Assembly (NCBI GenBank): GCA_000818945.1
Contig: KN805420.1
Coordinates: 98,887-162,886 of the forward strand
Direction: 5' to 3'
DNA length: 64,000 bases
DNA from: Schizochytrium sp. CCTCC M209059
Lineage: Eukaryota; Sar; Bigyra; Thraustochytrida; Thraustochytriidae
The first letter of the stretch is position 1; every line of letters begins with the position of its first letter. Made by a program: the position numbers and the translations under genes. Positions 47,224-57,600 of this stretch are shown one piece after another. The notes beneath the pieces were generated by a model. The model was given only the letters and a program-made list of their open reading frames with translations. It searched no databases and had not been told where the DNA came from.

Positions 47224-49035
47224 ATGCAGCCCCGTCGGCACATTGTCTTTGTTGCCCTTGGCATAGCAACTCTGCTGCTGACCCTTATCAATTTAACAAC
47301 TCTTGGGGGGATATTTCAGGACAGCGTCTCCCTGGAATACTTTTCCTCCCAAGACGTTGTCAAGGAGTCCACATTCATAACTCCTCCTTTTAGAGGCGGT
47401 ACATTCTTTTACTCTGCGCACTGGATCACCCTTCTCGATGAGACTGCGGCAAGTACAACTGGCGCGAAGATGTTCAAACGCCACATGATTTCCAAACACA
47501 TTCATGGGAAAGTTGCCTGGGAAACTATGGGAATTATAGCCACGCCTGGGGCTCCAGATGACCTTCTGAGTTGGGCAAAGGCTCTGGGAGTCGCCATTCA
47601 TGAGATGCCAGTGCTTGAATGCAATGCAATCCCTCCCGCAAAAACACCCGCTCATTCGATGCAGCGCTACAAGTTGACCAAAGTTCGATCCTGGTGCCTG
47701 ACCGAGTTCGAAAGTGTGGTATTCATGGACATTAACACTGTGGTATTAGGCGAGGTGCGCGTACTGCCAAACATGTGCAGGAGCTCTCCGCCTGCTGCAA
47801 TTTGTGGGGCAAGTGCAGGGACAGATCAACCAGCATATACGATTGACCCGAATGTTTTTGTCGCCCTGCCCTCCGCAACACACTGTCGCGCATTGCTCAC
47901 GGAGGCTGGAAACTCTACACGTGGTGTAGCAGGTTGCGAAAAAGAAATCCTCAGCAGCTATTTTTCGCATGTGGATAGAAAAAGCGTTGATCCTCGGTAC
48001 AACAACATCATTTTTGAGGAAAACACCGTGCATCGAGTAGACGACTCAATTGTGGTTCAGTATGATCCCACTCATGCAGAGTCGATGGAACGGTCAGACG
48101 TGAGAGCAATGCTAGAGAGCATTGATCGCGATGCTGGCAGGTTTGAGTCGCAGCGAAAACACGAAGTACCCAAACGAGTTCTTTACGCTACGATGCTCAC
48201 ACCCTCTCCAACGGATGAGTCCTCGCACTCCACCACTATCGAAGTCTTCAAACAGCACCACATTAGCAAGTTTGCTATCGGCAAGATACCGTGGGAGAAT
48301 CAAGCGATCGTGTACACAGAAGACGCCTTTCCCGAGTTTCGTAAATGGCTCGAAGATCGAGGCGGTCATACATTCGAGGTACCTCCTCTTTTTTGTGAGA
48401 ATGGGCGCGACGCGCGATACAAGTACCAATTCACAAAACTGCAGTTATGGAGCCTCACAGACTGGGACGTCATTGTCTATACAGATCTGGACACTCTGAT
48501 CATGGGAGATATTTCAACTTTATGGAGCTCATGCATTCCTGGTGTAAACTTGTGCGGAGTCGAGGAGTTTCGCTTTCTGCCCAAGAAACACTACTTCAAT
48601 GGCGGGGTGCTTATCGCTCGTCCCGATGCTACCTTCTACAATTATCTCATCGAAAGTCGCAAGACATACAACAAGTCGACCTTCCTCTGTGAACAGGATT
48701 ATCTCAACTACCAGCTTACAACCCGTCGCACTGGAGTCGTTGACTCAAAGTACAACATCATGAGTTTCGATGAACCGCGACAAGTCCGGTTTCAACAAGC
48801 AAAGATCGTTCATTACCTGATGGATCAAGTGGACCAACTTCTTGAGGACGTCACCCCGAACGAGCGTGAATTTCTTCACGAAGTCATGGCCAAGGTCGAC
48901 AGTATTGGCGAGTCTTTTCCGGATCCAGTACGTCCTGCATCGTGGAAAAAAAAAAAAGTAAATAAAAGCTCTTGTTCCTCCATCTACTCAGTGTCGCCTG
49001 TTACTGCACAAGTATCGCGTTACTTCGTGTCATGA
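47224..49035 (+). CDS. Tandem-domain GT8-like glycosyltransferase, type II membrane (copy 3)
   Basis: 603 residues with an ATG start. It has a signal anchor at ~5-25 (IVFVALGIATLLLTLINLTTL). The N-terminal half has AHWITLLDET, MFKRHMISK, FMDINTVVLGEVR and TIDPNVFVALPS. The C-terminal half has KRVLYATMLTP, EVFKQHHISK, IPWENQAIVYTEDAFPEFRKW, QFTKLQLWSLTDWD, and YTDLDTLIMGD with Asp ~421 and ~423. It ends with FNGGVLIARPD, CEQDYLNYQL and KIVHY. The last ~25 residues after WKKKK look like read-through: a 12-A run at 48946-48957 is followed by GTAAATAAA, and one base fewer would give a stop directly after it, matching the ends of the other copies. Function as for copy 1. Confidence 0.85.
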   Translation: MQPRRHIVFVALGIATLLLTLINLTTLGGIFQDSVSLEYFSSQDVVKESTFITPPFRGGTFFYSAHWITLLDETAASTTGAKMFKRHMISKHIHGKVAWETMGIIATPGAPDDLLSWAKALGVAIHEMPVLECNAIPPAKTPAHSMQRYKLTKVRSWCLTEFESVVFMDINTVVLGEVRVLPNMCRSSPPAAICGASAGTDQPAYTIDPNVFVALPSATHCRALLTEAGNSTRGVAGCEKEILSSYFSHVDRKSVDPRYNNIIFEENTVHRVDDSIVVQYDPTHAESMERSDVRAMLESIDRDAGRFESQRKHEVPKRVLYATMLTPSPTDESSHSTTIEVFKQHHISKFAIGKIPWENQAIVYTEDAFPEFRKWLEDRGGHTFEVPPLFCENGRDARYKYQFTKLQLWSLTDWDVIVYTDLDTLIMGDISTLWSSCIPGVNLCGVEEFRFLPKKHYFNGGVLIARPDATFYNYLIESRKTYNKSTFLCEQDYLNYQLTTRRTGVVDSKYNIMSFDEPRQVRFQQAKIVHYLMDQVDQLLEDVTPNEREFLHEVMAKVDSIGESFPDPVRPASWKKKKVNKSSCSSIYSVSPVTAQVSRYFVS

Positions 49036-49608
49036 TGTCTCGGCAAGAGCACGGGCACGCTTATGGAAAAATCTTTCGAAGCCTCCGACCTTTTACTTTC
49101 TTTGTGTTTGTACAGGGAACCCAACTGTCTCAGACTGCAGACAGGATTGAAAGCCACCTCAGCACTTGTCGCTAGCAGTTCAACCACACAGTTGGTTTAC
49201 AGACTCACGCTTTTTATAGTTTAATGCAAATCTTTTAATAAGGCGCACCTGCCAGTTCTTCGAGCTTGAGATAGGCAGGATCAGCATTGGAGAGACGATC
49301 AAATAGACAATATGCATTTTTGAAAGAGCCCTATTTCGCTCCGAACCTACCCTTTCGGCCAAAGTGGCCTATTTACCTTGCGCGAGTTGGGGATCCTTGC
49401 TCACCTTGTGCATTATCAATTCCCTCGTGCGAAGTCGACCTGTCGTGGTCTGCGCGCTGGTGGGAGTGTCGCGAGTTGGAAAGTACATTGGCCAGGCTAG
49501 TGCCTCGCGATCTCTCGCAGCTGCCCCAAGCGTATATACAACGTTTTTGACGTTCGACGAGCTCGGTCTCCGTGGTGGTGGTTAGGTTGTCCGCACGTCG
49601 TGGGCCTG
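49036..49608. other. Junction between GT8 gene and transposon
   Basis: No gene recognised. AATAGACAATAT at 49302-49313 is inverted relative to 58804-58815, 9.5 kb away; whether this marks an element end is undecided. Confidence 0.4.
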
Positions 49609-51765
49609 ATGTCGGGCGCGCTTGCAGAGCAAATGTCGGCTGTGAAATCGCCTAGCAATACGAAATGTTCATGCACTTTGAAATGGTGCCAGAATAAACA
49701 AGGTCCTTTCCGCACTTTCGAGATTTACAGAAGCAACCGTCACACGAGAACAGATGCAGCAGCACTTCGCGAGAGCAAGGCGCGAGATGTAATCTTCAAC
49801 AGATTGCGGCAGAATGTTGCTACAGGGACAAGAGCAAGAAGCCGCTTCCGCTGGCATCATTTTAACCCAAACTCCTTTGAGTTCGACACACGTAAGAAGA
49901 ACGATTGGGTCTTGAAGTCTGATATAACCCAAGTGATAGCTGCCGAAACGGCAATGTCTCCTCCACCGGCTGGTGAGATGGCTGAATGGAAGACTAGCAA
50001 ATGGGTACTGGCGAGCGATAAGCTGACACCAAAGTCGATAGCGGAGCGCAGACTCACAAGTCACATCGCTTCGCCTGAGCGCAGTCAGACAAAACGCCGT
50101 CGAACATCGCGTGCCCGCCATGCAGAAAGCGATGCTGCTTATGAGCGCATCCAGAAGGCACGAAAGCTTGACGCGAAGCTTGAAGTTGCGAACCAAAGGA
50201 GTGATGTGGCAAAGAATGAAATCAGGCGACTGTCACATGAGGCCAGCTCTGCTAAGAAACGTGCGCAGGCTCTCTTTGTCAAGACCTCGAATGCAAGCCA
50301 AGCTGACGCTCGTGCTAATACTCTCTCAGAGAGATTGGCAACTCTTACGGATTTCACGATTAATGAACTCCAAAGCGACAAAGAAAAGTTGGAAGCTGAA
50401 CTCCAGAAGCTCCGTGAAGAACGAGACGCTGCCCTCAGCGATTCGATTAGGTTCCGTGAAGAACGAGACGCTGCCCTCAGCGATTCGATTAGGTTCCGTG
50501 AAGAACGAGACGCTGCCCTCAGCGATTCGATTAGGTTCCGTGAAGAACGAGACGCTGCCCTCAGCGATTCGATTAGGTTCCGTGAAGAACGAGACGCTGC
50601 CCTCAGCGATTCGATTAGGTTCCGTGAAGAACGAGACGCTGCCCTCAGCGATTCGATTAGGTTCCGTGAAGAACGAGACGCTGCCCTCAGCGATTCGATT
50701 AGGTTCCGTGAAGAACGAGACGCTGCCCTCAGCGATTCGATTAGGTTCCGTGAAGAACGAGACGCTGCCCTCAGCGATTCGATTAGGTTCCGTGAAGAAC
50801 GAGACGCTGCCCTCAGCGATTCGATTAGGTTCCGTGAAGAACGAGACGCTGCCCTCAGCGATTCGATTAGGTTCCGTGAAGAACGAGACGCTGCCCTCAG
50901 CGATTCGATTAGGTTCCGTGAAGAACGAGACGCTGCCCTCAGCGATTCGATTAGGTTCCGTGAAGAACGAGACGCTGCCCTCAGCGATTCGATTAGGTTC
51001 CGTGAAGAACGAGACGCTGCCCTCAGCGCTTTCAAACAGGCCAAGACAGAAGCGCGGGCGAAGGCCAAAGAGGCGAAAGATTATTACGCCATTTTGCGAG
51101 AAGCGGTCACGAAAACTTCTTCTTCTCAAGTTCTTCTAAGGTGGGCATCTTTCAAGTCGATCCCGCGCTTCGCTAGAATACTTCGATTCTGCACTGGCGT
51201 CAGTAGCGTACCTGCTTTCGAAGAAATAGTGTCCGCAGTCTATGATTTCGGTGGCTGTCACGCGAAGCAGCGCAGTGCAGCTACCGCCAAGTGGCAGAGC
51301 TTTCGTGAGGACAAGGGGTTCGCGAAGTCTGAACAAGGACTGGAAAAAAAGCTCAACAGGTTCGAAGCCTCGGACAGTCTTTCAACTCCGTCAAGCAGAT
51401 CGCCCTCTCACCGGAAGGCTTCTCTTTTGCTTGAGGACAAACTTCTCATTACGCTAATGATCCTGCGCCTTAATTTGAGTCAGATCGTGATGGGTTCGTT
51501 GTTTGATGTCCACCAATCCACGATATCGCGAACCTTTGAATTCGGCATCCATCTTCTGCATCATACTTTCTCGCGCATGTTTCCAACTCGTTGCCGTGTA
51601 TGCTGGATGTTACGTGCCCCAAAGACGTCTCTGAGCGATTTGGTCACCATACGGTCAGCTGGATTCTTGATGCCACTGAGCTCGAAATTCAAGTACCAGA
51701 CAACCCAATGGCTCAGAGTGCAACTTGGAGCGAATACAAGGCGCGCAATACAGCCAAGTTGCTGA
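49609..51765 (+). CDS. DNA transposase N-terminal part: THAP-like finger, coiled coil, HTH_Tnp_4
   Basis: About 718 residues from the ATG at 49609. Residues ~15-110 resemble a THAP finger: CSCTLKWCQNKQ, an aromatic PFRTFEIY, and RWHHFNPNSFEF in place of C-x2-HF. One expected Cys is missing. A basic linker and a charged coiled coil (~170-480) follow, containing 14 perfect 14-residue repeats (REERDAALSDSIRF). Residues ~600-650 (LLLEDKLLITLMILRLNLSQIVMGSLF, then STISRTFEF) fit the HTH that precedes DDE_Tnp_4 domains. After ~51580 the frame leaves the homology; the catalytic part continues in the next frame at 51591-52193. The THAP + HTH_Tnp_4 + DDE_Tnp_4 order is that of PIF/Harbinger-related ISL2EU-type transposons. 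Confidence 0.75.
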   Translation: MSGALAEQMSAVKSPSNTKCSCTLKWCQNKQGPFRTFEIYRSNRHTRTDAAALRESKARDVIFNRLRQNVATGTRARSRFRWHHFNPNSFEFDTRKKNDWVLKSDITQVIAAETAMSPPPAGEMAEWKTSKWVLASDKLTPKSIAERRLTSHIASPERSQTKRRRTSRARHAESDAAYERIQKARKLDAKLEVANQRSDVAKNEIRRLSHEASSAKKRAQALFVKTSNASQADARANTLSERLATLTDFTINELQSDKEKLEAELQKLREERDAALSDSIRFREERDAALSDSIRFREERDAALSDSIRFREERDAALSDSIRFREERDAALSDSIRFREERDAALSDSIRFREERDAALSDSIRFREERDAALSDSIRFREERDAALSDSIRFREERDAALSDSIRFREERDAALSDSIRFREERDAALSDSIRFREERDAALSDSIRFREERDAALSDSIRFREERDAALSAFKQAKTEARAKAKEAKDYYAILREAVTKTSSSQVLLRWASFKSIPRFARILRFCTGVSSVPAFEEIVSAVYDFGGCHAKQRSAATAKWQSFREDKGFAKSEQGLEKKLNRFEASDSLSTPSSRSPSHRKASLLLEDKLLITLMILRLNLSQIVMGSLFDVHQSTISRTFEFGIHLLHHTFSRMFPTRCRVCWMLRAPKTSLSDLVTIRSAGFLMPLSSKFKYQTTQWLRVQLGANTRRAIQPSC
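50413..51028 (+). repeat. 42-bp coding minisatellite, 14 identical units plus a partial
   Basis: Each unit is 14 codons starting CGTGAAGAACGAGACGCT and ending ATTAGGTTC. Units from 50413 to 51000 look identical base for base, and a partial unit continues to 51028. Because 42 is divisible by 3 and the unit lacks stops in several frames, both strands show long false frames. Identity between units points to recent expansion or homogenisation. Confidence 0.97.
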
Positions 51766-52193
51766 TTGGTCTGAGTGCTTGTGGTACTATTGCATGGCAG
51801 TCTGCTGCCTATCCAGGACGTATATCAGACCCCAAACTGACAGAGCGATCGGGTTTCTACGAGGTCTGCGCACACCCGGGTCAAAGCATCATGGCTGACA
51901 AAGGTTTCGTAATCTTTGATGAGCTGGCCAAGCGAAAGGGTGCATATCTGTACATGCCACCAAAACGATTCAAGGGGCAGCACACGCTTACACGAGAGGA
52001 GGCAAACGACACACGGAAAATCGCAAACTTTCGGATTCACGTAGAGAGAGCAATAAATCGTGTCAAAGACTACCATTGGCTCACCCAAAAGGTCCCAATC
52101 CACCAGGTGGATATGATAACTGCCGCTTTCAAGGTCGCGTGCTGCCTAGTGAGTCTAAATGGCCCGCCCATCACGGCACCTGCCAAAAAGTAA
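51591..52193 (+). CDS. DDE_Tnp_4 catalytic part of the transposase (out of frame with 49609 ORF)
   Basis: About 200 residues; the first codon of the open stretch is TTG and is not a natural start. Visible catalytic blocks are WILDATELEIQVP (first Asp), the YPGRISDPKL loop, SIMADKGF (second Asp), and NFRIHVERAINRVKDY with the closing Glu. This is the complete DDE_Tnp_4 order. The upstream HTH is in another frame, so one frameshift near 51575-51600 separates them, by mutation, sequencing error or programmed shifting. It ends only ~18 bp from the end of the convergent nuclease gene. Confidence 0.8.
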   Translation: MPCMLDVTCPKDVSERFGHHTVSWILDATELEIQVPDNPMAQSATWSEYKARNTAKLLIGLSACGTIAWQSAAYPGRISDPKLTERSGFYEVCAHPGQSIMADKGFVIFDELAKRKGAYLYMPPKRFKGQHTLTREEANDTRKIANFRIHVERAINRVKDYHWLTQKVPIHQVDMITAAFKVACCLVSLNGPPITAPAKK

Positions 52194-52211
52194 GCACTGA
52201 ATCTTCTTGTT

Positions 52212-54245
52212 TCAAAAGCTTTCGTCATTATCTTGATTTGAATCAGCCTCTGCATCATCAGCGCAGAGTTCCGACTCCCATGCCTCAGAGAGCTCAGTAG
52301 AGACTTTGTCGAGACCTGTCCGTTGTAGCTCGGCAGTCGCGTAGTTGTACCAGAGATCATAGCGAGTTTTCGCCGCATGTTCTTTCGTGTACATAACCGA
52401 CATGCCCGTTTCACCTTGCTCAGTACCTTGCGCGCATACTTCAATGAGCTTGAAGATTTTAGGAATCAATGTCGACTTCTCTCGCATTTGTAAATCCCGC
52501 AGGACGGAATTGACTACAGCAGGGGGGCAGGGGTCGTAGGCTCCACGACCAAGATCATTTGACATGCACACGGGGTTGTGCTTCTTTCTCTGTTCTTGTT
52601 GGGAAGGATCGGCCTTCTCAAAGACAAGATAAGAGATCTCATTGTTCACCAGGTCCTCCTCGACTTTGGCACGTGCCGTGTTCCATTCACAGCGCTTACT
52701 CGTTGGACAGTTGTCGCGCGGGTCTCGGCGACGAAGATTCTGCACGGCTTGTAGCAAAGCACACACGTGCACGCATCCCTGATCAACTCGGGCGGCAGGG
52801 CAGGCGCACATCTGGTCACAGACGTTTGTCACGTATGGAGGCCGTCCGTCCATCGCTTCATGCCATTCGATGGAACAACGCACAAAGACAGGATAGGTGG
52901 CATTGACCATTGACCTTGGGCAGTGAAGCCTGAACCAACACTCTTTAGCAGGTTTGTCTCCATTCGGTACGAAGTAGGCTGCAAATCCGCGAAGATGTGT
53001 GCGGAAGCAAATGCGCTTGTAACCTTTTCGAAAAACACCTTTCTTCGTACATACGTCCTTGAAATGTTTCTGCAAGAACTGTTCCGAGACCAGCGGCGCT
53101 CGCTCTTGCAATTCGCCGATATAGGTGATCCAGCGGTCTGACGGGATGGCGGCAAGTGCAGCCTTGGCTTCGGCGTTATCTATCAGTGGAAGGTCTACAT
53201 TCCGTCCGCAGTTTCTCAGCAGCTGCAGGACGCTGAGGCCCTCTGGGCAACGCAGATTGGTAAGCTGGTGATTCCCTTTCTTTGCTGCTGCTTCAGCAGC
53301 CATTTGGGCACGCACGCTCGCGCGAAGCTCATGCTTTTTCTTGCCAGACGCAAATTGCCCGCGAGTGCGGAGCCAGCGGGCCAACTGGGCAAGCGATGCT
53401 GTGTCAACATGTTCCTCACACATCTTGGCCCCGATAATAAGGTCTTCTGTGAGCTGCACAGGGTGGACCGTGTCCTGAGGCTGGATCACAGAATAACCCT
53501 GACCAACGTCATGGTGTTTTGGCTTCTTCCTCTGGCATCCACATCCATCACGCATGCAAAGCAGGCCCAGAGAGATGAGGTCCACCTGCTCGCGGTCGAA
53601 ACTTGTTTTGCCGAAACGTTCAATGCATCCTGTGTCAATCGCAACCTTCTCATCGAGATAATTGATCTCGCGCTTCGCAAGGTGCAGCGCGATGCCCCCA
53701 AGAAGACCGCCCTTCGCCCTTTTCATGTCCGAGACAACATCCTCTTTGCGTAGTTGCTTCGCGTAATTATTGCAGAGAATGTCCGCGAGCTGATCAGGGT
53801 CTTTCCAGCTTTCCAGTGTGACCCCGCGATGTAAGAGCAGCTCCATGACGGACAGTGCCGTTTTTGCCCCAACGCCTTTAAGGTTGTGATAGTCCGAATC
53901 CACGAGTAACGCGTACGCAAGGCACACAGCGGCCGCCGCTTCACGCGGCTCGCATGCGTGGTGTCCTACAACTCTGTCAATGATAAGACCCAAGTCACGT
54001 GGACGGTCGCAGAGCGCGTTTGATTCATCTTCTGGCGCAGTATTTGCCGCTGGGTCGTAGAGAATGCCCAAACCGTCCTGCCAAAAGCCCGGTGGGATGA
54101 CAACGACATTTCCGCCGTGGTGAACGAGCATGTCTGAGTCAACTGAGATAATGTATTGGATAGAACCTTCATGGAGCAACGCGACAAGCGTGTGATCTGC
54201 CTCGTAGGGAGCCACCACATAGGGGTATCCCTCCCGATGACAGAA
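52212..54245 (-). pseudogene. 5'-truncated XPG/FEN1-like nuclease with SWIM zinc finger
   Basis: At least 668 codons. The frame opens as FCHREGYPYVVAPYEADHTL with no ATG, i.e. directly in the XPG-I domain; the XPG-N part, with two metal-binding Asp, is missing. APYEAD, IISVDSDML and the helix-hairpin DYHNLKGVGAKTAL keep the remaining FEN-family acidic and DNA-binding positions. A SWIM-type finger (MCACPAARVDQGCVHVCALL, CxC...CxH) lies at ~470-490, and the tail is acidic. The truncation falls where the palindromic end of the neighbouring element begins. Gene order and the 18-bp convergent spacing with the transposase suggest both belonged to one transposon. Companion proteins with a SWIM finger are known from ISL2EU-type elements, usually with a YqaJ nuclease instead. 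Confidence 0.75.
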
Positions 54246-54273
54246 ATCTATTGTGGACTAAGGTCCACAATAG
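54233..54273 (+). repeat. Left inverted-repeat end of the inner element
   Basis: CCCGATGA (54233-54240), seven bases, then a 26-bp palindrome CTATTGTGGAC-TAAG-GTCCACAATAG (54248-54273). It is the inverse counterpart of 58767-58803. The CCCGATGA part also reads as XPG-frame codons, so the exact boundary is uncertain. Confidence 0.65.
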
Positions 54274-54649
54274 ACACCTATATGACGATTTCCTAATCAA
54301 TCGGCCCTCACGGCCCGGTGGTGCAGAGATACAGGAATATCGTATTGTTGACTAAGGATGACAATAAGTATAGGAAATAAGCAGTGTTTTTGAACTATCA
54401 GTTGAAAATTCGGTTACAAGCGTTACAACTTTCGTTTCAATGGGCCGAGTCGTGTTTGCTCGCTTCATGTAGGCGATGATTGTGCGGATCTAGCAGGTCT
54501 ACAGAGCAAGTTTGGAGCTCAAAATTTCTATGTAGATCATTTTGAGTTAAAATACAAGTTGCTATGTTCGAAACGCGAGAAAATCCTATCGATCTCTCTG
54601 CCATGGCACTTCGTAAACTGTACTCATACTCAACGTGCTGGTTGCAAGC

Positions 54650-57600
54650 CTAAGGCGCGCTATGATGAGTATGAGAGCATGGCGTGCTTGAACCCGAGTG
54701 ATGCGAAGATTGCGGTGTACTGTTTCCAGAATGGCTTGAAGACGCGGTGGGTGACCGACGAGTATAGTTGCGGCGCCGAACAATGTCATCCTCATGCCAC
54801 TGCCGCCAACAAGTCTTGGTCTGGCTTGTTGAGGTTTTTAGCCTGACGTGGAGGGTAACATTACAGAAACTACAACGCTTTCGGGATCCTTCGCCACACA
54901 CCACGCATCGTTTCTGGTTGCACCCTACCTCTGGATGAGAATTCCCGCTGAGACGAAGTGTCTTCACACTGTTCGTATTCGCGCTTTGAATGACGTCACG
55001 CTTTCCATTCGAAATTCTCAGCTTGGCATGTTCGTCATTTGTGAGCCTCCTTGTGGTGACATGGCCATTATTCTCCTGTTCCGGCCGTCCCAACGCCGTT
55101 GCATTGCCAATGACATGTTCGTTTGAAAGGCCCCGCTTGAGCCCACTCGCTTTGGCGAGAAGGCCCAGCGTAACCTGCTGCACAAAATCGCTGACCTGGC
55201 AGCTCCTTGAGCAATCTTGTTGGAATTTTTTCAAACTCTGCCATTCGCCACCGAGTTTGTTCGATGTAATAATGATCCGCCACACGATCAGCGCATTGAT
55301 CAGCACGTCGGTAACCATGCCAATTACCACCTTAGTCTCCCAATTGGTTTTCAAAGCGCGAGTGTCAAAGCGCTCTGAGTAATCATCAAGGCCATCCACC
55401 CCCTGCTTTGAGGCGCTGTAGTAATACTGCACCAATGAGCGTGTTAGCCGGACAGGGACGAAAATCCCACTTGACTTAAGACGCGAGTGATAGGCGCTCC
55501 AAAGAGGAAGTCGGGAGGCGAGAAGCTTCCGATCTTCCTCTGTGTAAGCGCAAGGAATGGCCGACGATGATAAGGCAGGAGAGGCAGCGTAAGCCCAGTC
55601 GATGAACCGGCGCTCCACCTCCTCAAACGCTTGAAGCCACTTCTGGCGAGTTTGAAGAGGGGATCGAATAAGGACCACGTAGTTAATTGTCCTTGTGGTT
55701 CCGACGCAAAACACCACATATTCAGAATCGTAAATGGCCGCCTGGTGAAGGAGTTGACCACGATACTCGGTTGGGACGGCCTCGAACCATTTTGTGGAAC
55801 CCACATTGCAGTAGAAATATGGCCCGTGTCTCCTGGAAATCTTAGTTGGACGATCTTGGGTGCGTGGCGAGACTTTCGTCTTAATTTCTAATGGTGCCAC
55901 GATGCGAGCAGCACGGTTTGTCTCACCAGGTGGGCGAATGACGATGATATTGTCAGCGCTCACTCCGAGACCCGGTCTTCCCTTCTTTTGGACTAAGCCA
56001 ATTTCAAACACAGCATCCACGAACTTTTTCTTGCGTAGTTGGCGAGTAATTCCCGACTCATTGATGATCCCAATCGCCATTGCCCGGTTTGCCTTACTTC
56101 CGTCTGGTTTTTTGGCATGGAACCACCCGGCACATAGCATCCTGCTCAGCGCACTCGAGGTCAGGACCTGGGGGGGCTTTGTGCGCGTAGGGTCCTCGTA
56201 CAGAAAAGGCCTACATCGAGCGTCCTCCTTTGCAATTTGCTGAGCTGACGTACCTGTGATAAGAAGCATCTTGAGCATAAACCAATCTGCACAGCGTTGG
56301 CCCGCTGTTAATGGGACAACCGATGCGGAAATGTGCGCTTCCACGTCCTTGCGTTCAGGGGAAGGGGCCTCAATTATTCTCCGCATTGCATCCGTCATAG
56401 GCTCGTTGGGCAGAGGCTCCATGTCCTCGGAGTGCGAGGGGTTGGTCGTTCTGTTTCGATCGGATTGTGAAGCATCGCATACTTCGTCGTCACAATGTGC
56501 CACGCATGCACCAGCATCTTCAGGGTTCTCTTCGCCTTCACAGACCTCACTATTGCTTTCGTATTCTTCGTCCTCGTAGTCATCGCCGTCAAGAGCAATT
56601 TCGCCATCATCGAGACAAGTCTCTGCAACACTCGAAGTCTCCATGTCGTTCTCAGAATCAGCTGTCACTATCGGTGTTGGACGGCGAGATTTTGGAGCAG
56701 GATAAAACAGCCATGTCTGCGCAATGCTTTCAAGAACGCGACCGGAGGACTCAAAGACGAACGTGTTTTTAAAAGCGTCCTCCATGTCAGATGGTAGCAT
56801 TGAAACAAAGCGATGGATGCGTGATCGCTTGGCGTCACCATACTCGCGAACAGCATAAGCATGAGCAATGACCTTTGATCGACCAGAGCCACGCGTCAGA
56901 CTCTTACTTGCAGCAAAAATCTCGCTACCAAGTTTGGGAGCATCGTCGACAAGGAATTTTGGATGGATGTTGAGATTTGACGTCGCCCACCCACGGTTTA
57001 CGTACTTGGCTCGGGTATCCTTCTGAGCAGTGTGCGATAGAAATGGATTCCCCTGATGTCGCTCTTTATCGTTGACCACAATAAGGTCAAATCCGAGCCT
57101 TGCACAGAGCTTGTATAGCTCTTCCGAAGGATAACCTCGATCAAGGCAAACCTGTACTCCAGCAACATCCCCGCCAGCAGCATCCTTGATGCGTTGCAAA
57201 ATCTTTTCAAGGACCTGAGCCTGGTTGTACTGGCGATCATAGAGCTGGCTAAACAGCTTCACACGAAATATAGCGTCTGCACTTGCATCGGAGCCGGCGC
57301 CGTTCTGATGGCGCTTGCGCGGACGGTACGTGTTCACCGGGTTACTCGCGGAAACAGTTCCACGATTTCTGTCATCGATAGTGACTCGAAGGTTCTTGTT
57401 AGCAAACAATCGTAGCGTGATTTCAGCAAGCTTCTCCTCAAGAGAATGCATCTTCGCTGCATTGTCCGTCTCATCCAGATGACTCGAAGCGTTTGCCGAT
57501 GCTTGCGGTGGGAATCCTCGAAAGTGCTTCTGCAGAGTGTTGAATCGCGTCAAGTCTAAGAGTACGTCCGTACCGGCATATCCCTTCATCGTCATAAAAG

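Noticed and set aside
50413..51028. CRISPR-like regular direct repeats
   Set aside because: Units are contiguous with no spacers and code for a coiled coil in a eukaryotic transposase.
50111..51139. Long alternative frames on both strands (Arg/Ser/Leu-rich or Glu/Gly/Ser-rich repeats) over 50.1-51.1 kb
   Set aside because: Artefacts of the 42-bp repeat, whose length is a multiple of three; the plus frame from 49609 is the one flanked by transposase homology.
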